From Micromonospora solifontis (GTDB lineage Bacteria > Actinomycetota > Actinomycetes > Mycobacteriales > Micromonosporaceae), in NCBI RefSeq assembly GCF_003725545.1, contig NZ_RJLN01000033.1, forward strand, positions 1-59,916: DNA of 59,916 bases, written 5' to 3'. Of the stretch, positions 1 to 8,331 are shown piece by piece (the first letter of the stretch is position 1; each line of letters starts with the position of its first letter). The position numbers and the translations under genes are program-made. The notes under the pieces were generated by a model, which was given only the letters and a program-made list of their open reading frames with translations, was not told where the DNA came from and did not search any database.

Positions 1-1020
1 CATCGAGGGCAGGCCATGGGAGATGACGCGCACAGTCCCGCTTCCGGTGCCGCTCGGCCGGAACTACTGAGCGGCCTCCGCGCCTTTCTTAACAGCTACC
101 TGACGACGCCCGACGGGCCGACTCCATCGTTTGTCGAAGTACGGCGAGCCGTTGGCCGGGTGCATAACCTTTACCAGCGGGCGAGCTACACATCGGTCGC
201 TCGCCTGCTGCCGGAGGTGCTCAGCCAAGCAACAGCCCTGACGGGCGATGCCGGCGGGCTGCATCGCGGCAGGGCCTTCCGGCTGCTCGCCGCCGCTTAC
301 ATCGCCGCGTCGAAGCTGGCCACCAAGGTGGGTGATGGTGACACCGCCCTGTTGACCGCCGATCGGGCTTCCACCGCCGCCCGGTTGGCGGACGACCAGG
401 CCTTGGCAGCCGTGGCTGCCTATCAGGCGGCATGCGGGCTTATGCGGCTGCCCGGGAGAGCGGGCGACGCCGAACAGATCGTGCTCACCAGCGTTGACCG
501 CCTCGGTACCGTTGATGACCCCGACCTGCTGTCTGCGCAGGGAGCCTTGGTATTGCTGGCTGCCGTGATGGCCGCTGGACAGGGCAGGTCCAGGGAAGCG
601 GGCCAGTTCCTTGCGACGGCCGCAGACCTGGCGGCGGTGCTCGGCTCAGATCGCAACCGGCTGTGGACCGGGTTTGGTCCGACGAATGTCGTCATCCATG
701 CGGTCTCCGCTGCGGTTCGAGCCGGCAACGCGGATCAGGCGCTGGAGATCGGGGCGCGGCTCGACACGTCGCGGCTGCCGGCGGTGCTGGTCGGTCGACG
801 GGCCCAGGTGCACGTCGACCTGGCGGCAGCGGCGCTGACGTCGTCCAGCGACAGGTCGGTTGCGGTGCTTCACCTTCTTGAAGCCGAGCGGGTCGGTGCC
901 GAAATGGTCTACGCCAACGTGCAGGCGAGGGCGCTGCTGCTTGACCTGCTGGCCAAGGAGCGCCGAGCGGCGACGCCGGGGCTGCGGCCGTTGGCGGAGC
1001 GTGCTGGGCTGCTGGCGTGA
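1..1020 (+). CDS. XRE-type regulator, C-terminal (TPR-like) part; 5' end outside window
   Basis: The frame is open to the first base, so the ATG at 16 is probably internal and the gene begins upstream. The visible 334 residues are alpha-helical and alanine/leucine-rich, typical of the ligand-sensing TPR-like half of long actinobacterial XRE regulators; the helix-turn-helix would lie outside the window (inference). The stop overlaps the GTG of a flavoprotein gene by 4 nt, and XRE regulator plus flavoprotein is a recurring actinomycete pair. It probably regulates transcription, but the signal is unknown. If the ATG at 16 were the true start, this would be a regulator-like protein with no DNA-binding domain. 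Confidence 0.6.
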   Translation, partial: HRGQAMGDDAHSPASGAARPELLSGLRAFLNSYLTTPDGPTPSFVEVRRAVGRVHNLYQRASYTSVARLLPEVLSQATALTGDAGGLHRGRAFRLLAAAYIAASKLATKVGDGDTALLTADRASTAARLADDQALAAVAAYQAACGLMRLPGRAGDAEQIVLTSVDRLGTVDDPDLLSAQGALVLLAAVMAAGQGRSREAGQFLATAADLAAVLGSDRNRLWTGFGPTNVVIHAVSAAVRAGNADQALEIGARLDTSRLPAVLVGRRAQVHVDLAAAALTSSSDRSVAVLHLLEAERVGAEMVYANVQARALLLDLLAKERRAATPGLRPLAERAGLLA

Positions 1021-1505
1021 CGAGGCGTGGAGTGCTGGCACTAGTCGTCTGTGCCGCTCCTCCGGCGCTGCGGATCGGTGAGCTAATCGAGCTGCTGCAG
1101 GAGGACGCGTGGACCGTCTGTGTGACCGCTACGCCGACTGCGGCGACATGGATCGATCGTGAGGCGTTGGCGCGGCTGACGGGGTATCCGGTGCGCGTGG
1201 AGTGGCGGATGCCGGGCGAGCCCGAGCCGCATCCACCGGCGGATGTCGTTGCTGTGGTGCCGGCGACCTTCAACATGATCAACAAGTGGGCTCTGGGCAT
1301 AAACGACACGCTCGCGCTCGGCGTCCTAAACGAGGCTCTTGGCAATGGCGTCCCGGTATACGCATTTCCTAATGTCAAGACTCAACTTGCCGCTCATCCC
1401 AGATACCGACTACACCTGCAGCAGCTTCGGGACGCAGGCGTCATCGCGACTTCGCTGACCGGCGAGCGAGTCAACCAGACCGTACTGTCTCGCCTGAACG
1501 CCTAG
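1017..1505 (+). CDS. Flavoprotein (phosphopantothenoylcysteine decarboxylase-like fold)
   Basis: A 162-residue protein starting at a GTG that overlaps the upstream stop (GTGA). The first strand (VLALVVCAAPP), then WTVCVTATPTA and a central VVAVVPATFNMINKWALGI match the flavoprotein/PPC-decarboxylase family (PF02441 type), where the PATxNxxNKWAxGI stretch helps bind FMN. It likely binds flavin and may be the redox or ligand partner of the preceding regulator, with which it appears translationally coupled. Its substrate is unknown. It is a stand-alone domain, so coenzyme A synthesis is not implied. Confidence 0.75.
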   Translation: MTRRGVLALVVCAAPPALRIGELIELLQEDAWTVCVTATPTAATWIDREALARLTGYPVRVEWRMPGEPEPHPPADVVAVVPATFNMINKWALGINDTLALGVLNEALGNGVPVYAFPNVKTQLAAHPRYRLHLQQLRDAGVIATSLTGERVNQTVLSRLNA

Positions 1506-1698
1506 AAGAGCACGTGCGTTCGAAACGTGGGAGACATCCCCCTCCAGTCAATTGACTTTGGCTAGTCCAGCCGAAATCCGCGATCACCCTCACCGATGGC
1601 TAGCCGGCCGCAACATCCCGATCTAGCCCCAACAACCAAAGATATGCCGGCGTTGTTGACACTTTTTGAAGCCTGGATCATGGATAGCACGGGCGGCC

Positions 1699-4101
1699 TC
1701 AGTTGCCAGTCCTCGGCAATCCGACCTTAGCGTCGGATGCAGTCGGCCGATCCGAGTCTGCTACCAGCGTCCTAAGCCAAGAACCAACCACATCTCCGTG
1801 CCGGCCGCCGGCCAGCGTCAATAGATCCTTAAGGTTTTCGCCATCGAAGCGGGCGCCCGCCGCAAGCTGCGCCAGAGTGACCCCCAGCTGAAAGATGTCG
1901 ACATCCGGCGTCCAAGAGATGCCATTGAAGTCAGGCGGAAGGTAGCCTGGGGTTGAGGATATTGTCTGAACTGGGTCCGCCGCTCTCACCGATATGTTAA
2001 AATCGATCAAAACCGGGCCCCGATCAGCGATGATTATATTCTCTGGTTTAATATCGCGGTGGACCACGCCGTAACGCAGTCGCTCCCAGTCCTCGAAACC
2101 TCCCGGCGTAAGCTCAGAATTCTCCATCAGCGCCGCCGCTCCGGACGCCGAAGGATGCATGTACGAGAGAGCATCCAACAGGCGGCTAGCGATGGACAAG
2201 AAGGACGCCGTGTCCGGTGACAGCGTCGCATTGCACATATCAGCGAGCGTGCTGCCCTCGAGATACTCCATTACGATGCAAGGAACACCCCCCGGCGCCT
2301 GCGTGGCCTCAATGAAGCGCACAATGCCGGGATGACTAAGTGATTGAAGATATTCAACCTCGCGCTCCAGGGCACTCAGGCGAGCGGCACGGAAAGCCTT
2401 GACCGCAACCTTTTCTCCCTTTTCATCCTGAGCGACCAGAACATCAGCGAAACCACCGGACCTAATCCGAGCGACGATTACGCGCCCACCGACATGGTCA
2501 CCCACCCTGAGAACGGGAGTTCCTGGCCCTTCCTGTGGTCTGTCCTGTCGAGCCTGGAGGTACGACTGCAGCAATCCGATGGACAACGCCTCACTTCGGT
2601 CGCCGTCCGGCAGCAGGCCATAACCGATGAGATGCGACATCTCATCGACGTATTCCGAGGCTAGCATTCGGAAGTTGTACACTTGCCCTTCGGCCAGCAT
2701 TTTGAGCATCACGAATTCGTCTGGATACTGATCCTCAAGGGAAGCCGTTACTTGTGCAAGTACGGCGCTATGAGCTGAAACCATAGACCTCGCCGCGAGT
2801 ACGGCATGGTTACGAACAACGTCCACAGCTTCATGACGCGGGAGCAGACTCGAGTGAACGAGGCTTCCGAGCGTTCTTAGTAAGGCCGGATGCCCACCCG
2901 TTTGCTCTAGCGCGTATGAAAGTCCCTCGTTTGTCCACCGAAGACCGATCGGAGAACCGAGATTGACTAATAGGTCTTGAGCGTCTCGCGGATCAAGAGG
3001 CCCCAAATAGCGAATTGAAAGATAGCGATACAAAGGATTATCCAGTCCAGAAATGGTTGCCGACTCGGCGCACTCCGGACTCGTTCCAGAAATGAGATAT
3101 TTTAGTCTTCCTGGAAACTGCTGATCTAACCCCCTTAAAACCCGCCAAAGTCGAACGAACGAGCTCTTGTCAGGTAGTTCAAAAAGCCTCTCAATTTCAT
3201 CTACTGCGATTACGACTCTTCGGCTACTGGCATGGATTATGGCGGTCAGATCGTGCGCGAAAGCCTCCCAGACCGACAGTCCTGCCGATATCGCGTCAGT
3301 GGCTGTTGCGTACTGACCAAAGAGCTTCAACCCCTTGGTGCTTCGCGCTACGCGGCCGGACGCATAGAGTGCTTCACCCAGCGCCCACAAAGTATATTCG
3401 GGACGGGGATCTATCGAAGTCGTCCATTGCAGATCAATCTTTGCGACTATACATCTCCCACTCTGCGCAACAGATTCGGTGACTCGATTTGTCAGACTAG
3501 TCTTTCCGATCTTCCTAAGCCCGAATACCCCAACCTGAGATTGTCCCGTAATGAGCTCATCAGCTATGTCATCGATTGTGTCACGCCGACCGAAGAAGTC
3601 GGCGGCCTTTATGGCAGCCGAAGGCAGATCGTACAGGTCTCGCACATACAAGCGATCGAGTAGGATCCGTTGTAGAGCCGGCTCGTCACCAGGCCGCTTC
3701 GCGCTCAGCTCATCAAACGAGCAATGAACGATCGTAGTATCGAGAGAGGATTCTGCTTCGACTCGACTTCGTGTATGTGGATCATAGCGTGACACGAGGA
3801 TCGCAAAGCTTCGACTTAGCCGCACTCCCATGCGACTTAAGACGACCTTCATGTCATCAATATCACGCGCCTGGAACCGTGGGTACGTGGAGCACCAAAG
3901 AAGAACTTCTCGATCCAGCCTAAACAGCTCGGAAAGCCGCCGGTTTGGTTTGAGAATTAGGCCCCACTTCTGGGGATGCCTCATGTCTTCCTGAATGTTC
4001 TCGATTGAGAATCCAGCGGCCCTAACTGCATCGATGACAGGGCCGCGATCGGTAGGATCGTTCAGGCGAAAACTTCTCAAAATGTAGTCAGAAATTGGCA
4101 T
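1699..4101 (-). CDS. AAA/STAND-type ATPase fused to a serine/threonine kinase; candidate defence protein
   Basis: The ATG at 4101 is chosen because GGAG lies just upstream on the minus strand; a longer frame to 4221 is unsupported. The 800-residue protein has an unassigned N-terminal domain (about 1-165), an AAA/STAND NTPase (Walker A GLRKIGKTS near 194-202, Walker B VVIAVDEIE near 296-304), a helical region to about 520, and a C-terminal Hanks-type kinase: glycine loop RIRSGGFADV near 546, lysine in VAVKAF at 568, HRDIKPEN at 681-688. The metal motif reads DFN (700-702) instead of DFG and the APE region reads PPDF, so activity is likely but not certain. Base composition is visibly lower in GC and codon choice more relaxed than in the neighbours, suggesting transfer. 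It is divergent from a PLD-helicase. Role inferred: signalling or effector control in phage defence. Confidence 0.8.
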   Translation of the reverse strand: MPISDYILRSFRLNDPTDRGPVIDAVRAAGFSIENIQEDMRHPQKWGLILKPNRRLSELFRLDREVLLWCSTYPRFQARDIDDMKVVLSRMGVRLSRSFAILVSRYDPHTRSRVEAESSLDTTIVHCSFDELSAKRPGDEPALQRILLDRLYVRDLYDLPSAAIKAADFFGRRDTIDDIADELITGQSQVGVFGLRKIGKTSLTNRVTESVAQSGRCIVAKIDLQWTTSIDPRPEYTLWALGEALYASGRVARSTKGLKLFGQYATATDAISAGLSVWEAFAHDLTAIIHASSRRVVIAVDEIERLFELPDKSSFVRLWRVLRGLDQQFPGRLKYLISGTSPECAESATISGLDNPLYRYLSIRYLGPLDPRDAQDLLVNLGSPIGLRWTNEGLSYALEQTGGHPALLRTLGSLVHSSLLPRHEAVDVVRNHAVLAARSMVSAHSAVLAQVTASLEDQYPDEFVMLKMLAEGQVYNFRMLASEYVDEMSHLIGYGLLPDGDRSEALSIGLLQSYLQARQDRPQEGPGTPVLRVGDHVGGRVIVARIRSGGFADVLVAQDEKGEKVAVKAFRAARLSALEREVEYLQSLSHPGIVRFIEATQAPGGVPCIVMEYLEGSTLADMCNATLSPDTASFLSIASRLLDALSYMHPSASGAAALMENSELTPGGFEDWERLRYGVVHRDIKPENIIIADRGPVLIDFNISVRAADPVQTISSTPGYLPPDFNGISWTPDVDIFQLGVTLAQLAAGARFDGENLKDLLTLAGGRHGDVVGSWLRTLVADSDRPTASDAKVGLPRTGN

Positions 4102-4399
4102 TACCACTCCAGTAGCAGCCAACCGAGGTGCACTCTTCTGCGGCTGATGGCCGAGGACAGGACGCGAAGCCACCGGCACGACGCCTCTCCCGAACTTCGG
4201 CGGCAGGCAAGTAGCCCGCATCCACAGCTACCGATGGCACACTTGCGATGGCTCCTCGATCGTGCTTCTGAACCTGATCGGGCCGCGCTACCCAGGCCCT
4301 GTCTCCCCGATCGGCACCCGGCCGTCCCTCTAGTTCAGGAAGCATCGCGCCTCACCTCCCCACAAGGTGTGCTGGTGACATTACCGGTAGGAGTCCGAC

Positions 4400-4637
4400 G
4401 TGCGGCACCCCCGGAACTCAACCGTTCAGCCTGCTTCCGCCTGGCACCTCTACGCTGCCAAGGAGCTACACGGGTCGATGTTGCTTGGCGCAGATCCTCG
4501 CCCGACTGGAGAAGTTCGCAGCTCAGGGCACCTTTTCCGAGATCAATCGAGAGCAGATGTGCTGGCTCCTAGTGCGGTGCGGCAGGCTCCATCAAGAGAA
4601 GAGCCCGGAAGACGACCTGTCATGGAGCCGACAGTAG
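4400..4637 (+). pseudogene. Small frameshifted gene between the kinase and helicase genes
   Basis: In the 586-base divergent gap, a GTG at 4400 follows TAGGAG (4388-4393) at good spacing. The frame reads ...WHLYAAKELHGSMLL up to about 4484. Dropping one base there moves into the frame LAQILARLEKFAAQGTF, which runs to a TAG at 4635-4637. The joined product (about 78 residues) is a coherent amphipathic helix followed by INREQMCWLLVRCGRLHQ, whereas each frame alone ends in low-quality sequence. So this is either a single-base frameshift pseudogene, an assembly error, or a frameshift-decoded gene. I do not recognise the family. The rest of the gap (4102-4399) shows no convincing coding; it must hold the divergent promoters. 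Confidence 0.5.
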
Positions 4638-4687
4638 CCAACGGGGGCAGTCGCGGAACCAGGAGGTCGGCCCTTGCCCGATAGGGT

Positions 4688-7600
4688 GTGAGAGTGACGG
4701 GGCTTGAGCCGGGAATCTACGAGCATCTCATTACTCGACAGCTCAACGACCGAATCCGGCATTCCGACCCTGCCCTAGTTCAACAGGCTAGGTTGGATCC
4801 GGCCGAGGCTCCTGCGGTGCTTGCCCGGCACATCGCCGCGGTCACTCGCCGTGCATTACTTGCTGTGAGTGGTGGCGACGACAAGCTAGCTCGCCAGATC
4901 GCGCTAGCAAACCGCATCATCGGCAACATCACTGAGCACATGCAACATGTGGTTAACGCCGACGACCAGATCGCTGACGCAGAACGCTTGCTCTACGCCA
5001 TCGCAGCCCCAACCGTTCCGCCTACCTCACCAGCCTTCCCGGGACGCCCAACCACGTCCCTGAGTTCTGGGACCCTGCTTGTCAACGGCCGGCACCAGCC
5101 GCGTATCGGCCACGAGGTCGCCTACGAGATGGAGTCGGCCGACTCCGTCGACCTTCTCTGCGCCTTCATTAAGTGGCACGGCCTACGCCTCATCGAGCCC
5201 GCCGTTAGCGAGCTGGCCGCCCGTGGCGGCCGCCTCCGCGTCATAACCACCACCTACCTGGGCGCCACCGACCAGCGAGCCCTGGACCGCCTCGCCGAGC
5301 TGGGTGCCGACATCAAGGTCTCGTACGAGACCAGGACCACCCGCCTGCACGCCAAGGCGTGGCTGTTCCGCCGCAACAACGGCATGACCACTGCCTACGT
5401 CGGCTCCTCCAACCTCTCGAAGTCCGCTCTGGTAGACGGCCTGGAATGGAACGTGCGGATCTCAAACGTCGAGCAACCGCACGTCATCGACACCTTCACC
5501 GCGACGTTCGAGGACTACTGGAACGACCCGGCGTTCGAGGCGTACGACCCGGCGAGAGATAGCGAGCGACTCGGACACGCGCTGCGGGGCGAGCGGACCC
5601 ACGACGACAGCATCACGGAAATCGCGAACGTTGAGGTCCGGCCGTACGGGTATCAGCGGGAGATCCTGGACGACCTCACGGCGGAGCGCGAGGTACACGG
5701 CCGCTGGCGGAATCTGGTGGTCATGGCGACCGGCACGGGCAAGACGGTGGTCGCGGCGCTGGATTATCGACGGCTAAACAAGGCGGGGAAGGTCGACTCG
5801 CTGCTGTTCGTCGCGCATCAGGAGCAGATCCTGCGACAGAGCCGGTCGACGTTCCGCCAGGTGATGGGCGACGGGAGCTTCGGCGAGCGGCTGGTAGCCG
5901 GGGATAGGCCCAAGCAGTGGCAGCACGTGTTTGCATCGATTCAGTCACTGCATCGACAGGAGATCGACCCCGAAGCCTTCGACATGGTGATCGTGGACGA
6001 GTTCCACCACGCCGAGGCAAGGACGTATGCCCAACTCCTGGCGCGGCTGCGGCCACGCGTACTGCTCGGGCTGACCGCCACGCCCGACCGCGCCGACGGC
6101 CGGGACGTGCGACGGTGGTTCGACGGGCATGCGGCCGTGGAGCTGCACCTCCGGGAGGCGCTCGACCGGCAACTGCTCGCGCCGTTTCACTACTTCGGGC
6201 TGCACGATGACGTGGACCTGTCGCACGTCACGTGGAAGCGAGGGCAGGGCTACGACCGGGGCGAGTTGGAGAACGTCTACACCGGTAACGAGGCACGGGC
6301 GCGGCTGGTGCTGCGTGCCGCCCAGGACCTCGTTGACGTGAGGCGGATGCGGGCGCTGGGGTTCTGCGTGAGCATCGGGCACGCCGTGTTTATGGCGGAT
6401 TGGTTCACCCGTCACGGTGTGCCGTCGGCGGCGGTGACCTCGGAGGTCGACCGGCCAGCGCAGCACGAACTGCTTCGCGACTTCAAGGCCGGCAAGCTGC
6501 GCGTGCTGTTCACCGTCGACCTCTTCAACGAGGGCATCGACCTGCCGATGGTCGACACGATCTTTCTGCTGCGACCCACCGAAAGCGCCACGATCTTCCT
6601 TCAGCAGCTCGGTCGTGGTCTGCGCCTGGACGACGACAAGCCGTGCCTAACGGTGCTCGACTTCATCGGCGCGCAGCACGCCAACTTCCGGTTCGACCTG
6701 CGATGGCGGGCGCTGACCGGGGTCAGCCGCCGAGAAGTGCACGACGCGGTTGAGCAGGATTTTCCGATGCTGCCCAGCGGTTGCCACATCGAACTGGACC
6801 GCGTGGCCAAGGAGGTTGTGCTCCGCAACCTGGAGCGGGCGGTTCCGTCGTCGAGAAACAGCATGGTCACCGAGTTGCGGCAGCTCGGTGACCTCTCCTT
6901 GGCGGAGTTCCTGCGGGACACCGGCCTGGAGATTGAGGACGTGTACCGGTCGGCGACGCTCGGCGGATGGACCGGCCTGCGACGGCTCGCCGGGGTGGAG
7001 ACCACGTCCCCGGGTCCGGCTGATCGAGAGTTGGCGCGAGCGATCGGGCGGATGCTGCACACCGACGACCTGGACCGACTGGCCCTGTGGGAGCATGTGG
7101 CGGCCGGTGGACCAGTGCACCAGGGGCGGCTGCTGGACATGCTGCACTTCAGCCTGTGGGGACCGAATGTGCCGCCATCGCAGCGGGAGGAGCGGCTAGC
7201 GCAGCTCTGGGCAGAGCCGGCGCGTTGTGCCGAGCTGCGCCAGGTCGCGGACGTGCTGCGGGAGCGGATCCATAGAGTCACCAAGCCGGTCGGGCTAGGT
7301 CAAATTCCGCTGCGAGTACACGCCCGGTACAGCCGCAACGAGGCGTGTGCGGCGTTCGGAATGCCGAACCCCGGGTCGCTCCGAGAAGGCGTCAAGTGGC
7401 TGCCGGACGAGCAAGCCGACATCTTCTTCGTGACACTGGTGAAGTCCGAGCAGCACTACTCCCCCACGACCATGTACGCCGATCGGGCTATCACCGAGAC
7501 CCTGTTCCAATGGGAGTCGCAAAGCACCACGACCTCGGCATCGGCCACCGGACAGCGGTATATCCACCACGAGAAGCAGGGGTCAACGGTGCACCTGTTC

Positions 7601-7771
7601 GTGCGCGAGACCAAGGTTGCCGAGGGGAACATGGGCGTGCCGGCCTACCTGTACGCCGGCCCGATGAGGTATCGGGAGCACAGCGGGGAGCGGCCCATGC
7701 GGATCATCTGGGAGTTGGCCCACCCGCTGCCCGCCGACATGTACTCGGCCGCCCGAGCGATCGCCGCGTAG
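4688..7771 (+). CDS. PLD nuclease - SF2 helicase - DUF3427 fusion protein
   Basis: A 1027-residue protein. Residues 130-265 form a phospholipase D-type nuclease domain (H221 and K223 in LHAKAWLF, then GSSNLSKSALVDGLEWN). A superfamily 2 helicase follows: Walker A ATGTGKT at 347-353, DEFH box at 437-440, TATP at 463-466, motif V DLFNEGIDLP at 611-620 and motif VI QQLGRGLR at 639-646. The C-terminal part, with ...LFQWESQS..., resembles DUF3427. This order is known from stand-alone DEAD/DEAH helicases in bacterial defence regions. It probably unwinds and cuts nucleic acid. Start is GTG 4688; GTG 4694 is possible. A GIY-YIG gene follows after 8 nt with its own GGAG, so the two are an operon. It is divergent from the kinase fusion. 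Confidence 0.88.
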   Translation: MRVTGLEPGIYEHLITRQLNDRIRHSDPALVQQARLDPAEAPAVLARHIAAVTRRALLAVSGGDDKLARQIALANRIIGNITEHMQHVVNADDQIADAERLLYAIAAPTVPPTSPAFPGRPTTSLSSGTLLVNGRHQPRIGHEVAYEMESADSVDLLCAFIKWHGLRLIEPAVSELAARGGRLRVITTTYLGATDQRALDRLAELGADIKVSYETRTTRLHAKAWLFRRNNGMTTAYVGSSNLSKSALVDGLEWNVRISNVEQPHVIDTFTATFEDYWNDPAFEAYDPARDSERLGHALRGERTHDDSITEIANVEVRPYGYQREILDDLTAEREVHGRWRNLVVMATGTGKTVVAALDYRRLNKAGKVDSLLFVAHQEQILRQSRSTFRQVMGDGSFGERLVAGDRPKQWQHVFASIQSLHRQEIDPEAFDMVIVDEFHHAEARTYAQLLARLRPRVLLGLTATPDRADGRDVRRWFDGHAAVELHLREALDRQLLAPFHYFGLHDDVDLSHVTWKRGQGYDRGELENVYTGNEARARLVLRAAQDLVDVRRMRALGFCVSIGHAVFMADWFTRHGVPSAAVTSEVDRPAQHELLRDFKAGKLRVLFTVDLFNEGIDLPMVDTIFLLRPTESATIFLQQLGRGLRLDDDKPCLTVLDFIGAQHANFRFDLRWRALTGVSRREVHDAVEQDFPMLPSGCHIELDRVAKEVVLRNLERAVPSSRNSMVTELRQLGDLSLAEFLRDTGLEIEDVYRSATLGGWTGLRRLAGVETTSPGPADRELARAIGRMLHTDDLDRLALWEHVAAGGPVHQGRLLDMLHFSLWGPNVPPSQREERLAQLWAEPARCAELRQVADVLRERIHRVTKPVGLGQIPLRVHARYSRNEACAAFGMPNPGSLREGVKWLPDEQADIFFVTLVKSEQHYSPTTMYADRAITETLFQWESQSTTTSASATGQRYIHHEKQGSTVHLFVRETKVAEGNMGVPAYLYAGPMRYREHSGERPMRIIWELAHPLPADMYSAARAIAA

Positions 7772-7779
7772 GAGCACCA

Positions 7780-8256
7780 ATGAGCCCAGAGGAAGCGTTG
7801 CTCAACCCCGCCCGGCTGTATCGCGCAGAGCAGATACGCGGGCGGGAGTGCCCAATACCGGCGGCTCCCGGGGTTTACGCCTGGTACTTCACCTCGCCGC
7901 CGCCCCTGGTGCCGGTCGGTGGATGCCACGAGCAGCACGGGGCAGTGCTGCTGTACGTCGGCATTTCCCCGAAGGCACCGCCCAGCAACGGACGGCCACC
8001 GAGCCGGCAGACGATCCGCAGCCGAATCCGCTATCACTACCGAGGCAACGCGGCCGGGTCGACCCTCCGCCTCACGCTCGGCTCACTGCTCGCCAAGGAT
8101 CTCGGGATTGATCTGCGGCGGGTCGGTAGCGGTAAGCGACTGACATTCGGCCGGGAGGGCGAGAAGCAGCTCACGGAGTGGATGGCGGAACACGCGCAGG
8201 TCACCTGGGCCGGCGTCTCCGCCAGGCTCGCCGGTTTGGAGTTCCCCACTCGCTGA
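7780..8256 (+). CDS. GIY-YIG-like nuclease domain protein
   Basis: A 158-residue protein starting at the ATG at 7780, preceded by GGAG (7771-7774) that overlaps the end of the helicase gene, so translation is probably coupled. PGVYAWYF followed by LLYVGISP fits the GIY...YIG pair of strands; downstream RIRYHYRGN and a conserved acidic residue in REGEKQLTEWM fit the rest of the domain. The function inferred is DNA cleavage in concert with the helicase. The domain is complete but small, with no obvious DNA-binding extension. It could instead be a catalytically weak accessory subunit. Confidence 0.72.
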   Translation: MSPEEALLNPARLYRAEQIRGRECPIPAAPGVYAWYFTSPPPLVPVGGCHEQHGAVLLYVGISPKAPPSNGRPPSRQTIRSRIRYHYRGNAAGSTLRLTLGSLLAKDLGIDLRRVGSGKRLTFGREGEKQLTEWMAEHAQVTWAGVSARLAGLEFPTR

Positions 8257-8283
8257 TCCTCGGGCTGGCTCCCACAGGCCAGT

Positions 8284-8307
8284 GGCCGCCGACCATGGCC
8301 GGCGGCC
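8284..8307. terminator. Hairpin between convergent genes
   Basis: GGCCGCCG (8284-8291) pairs with CGGCGGCC (8300-8307) around an 8-nt loop, between the end of the GIY-YIG gene and the end of the M14 peptidase gene. It is likely a bidirectional terminator; there is no T-run, as is usual in high-GC actinobacteria. Confidence 0.5.
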
Positions 8308-8331
8308 CCAACGTTCAAGCAACGGGCTGGC

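Noticed and set aside
1515..1545. GTTCGAAAC near 1527 as a tRNA T-loop or attachment site
   Set aside because: No acceptor or anticodon stem around it and no second copy at the other edge of the low-GC block.
4147..4572. 141-codon plus-strand frame in the divergent gap
   Set aside because: Composition is Pro/Arg/Ser-rich without motif; the frame at 4400-4637 explains the coding signal better.
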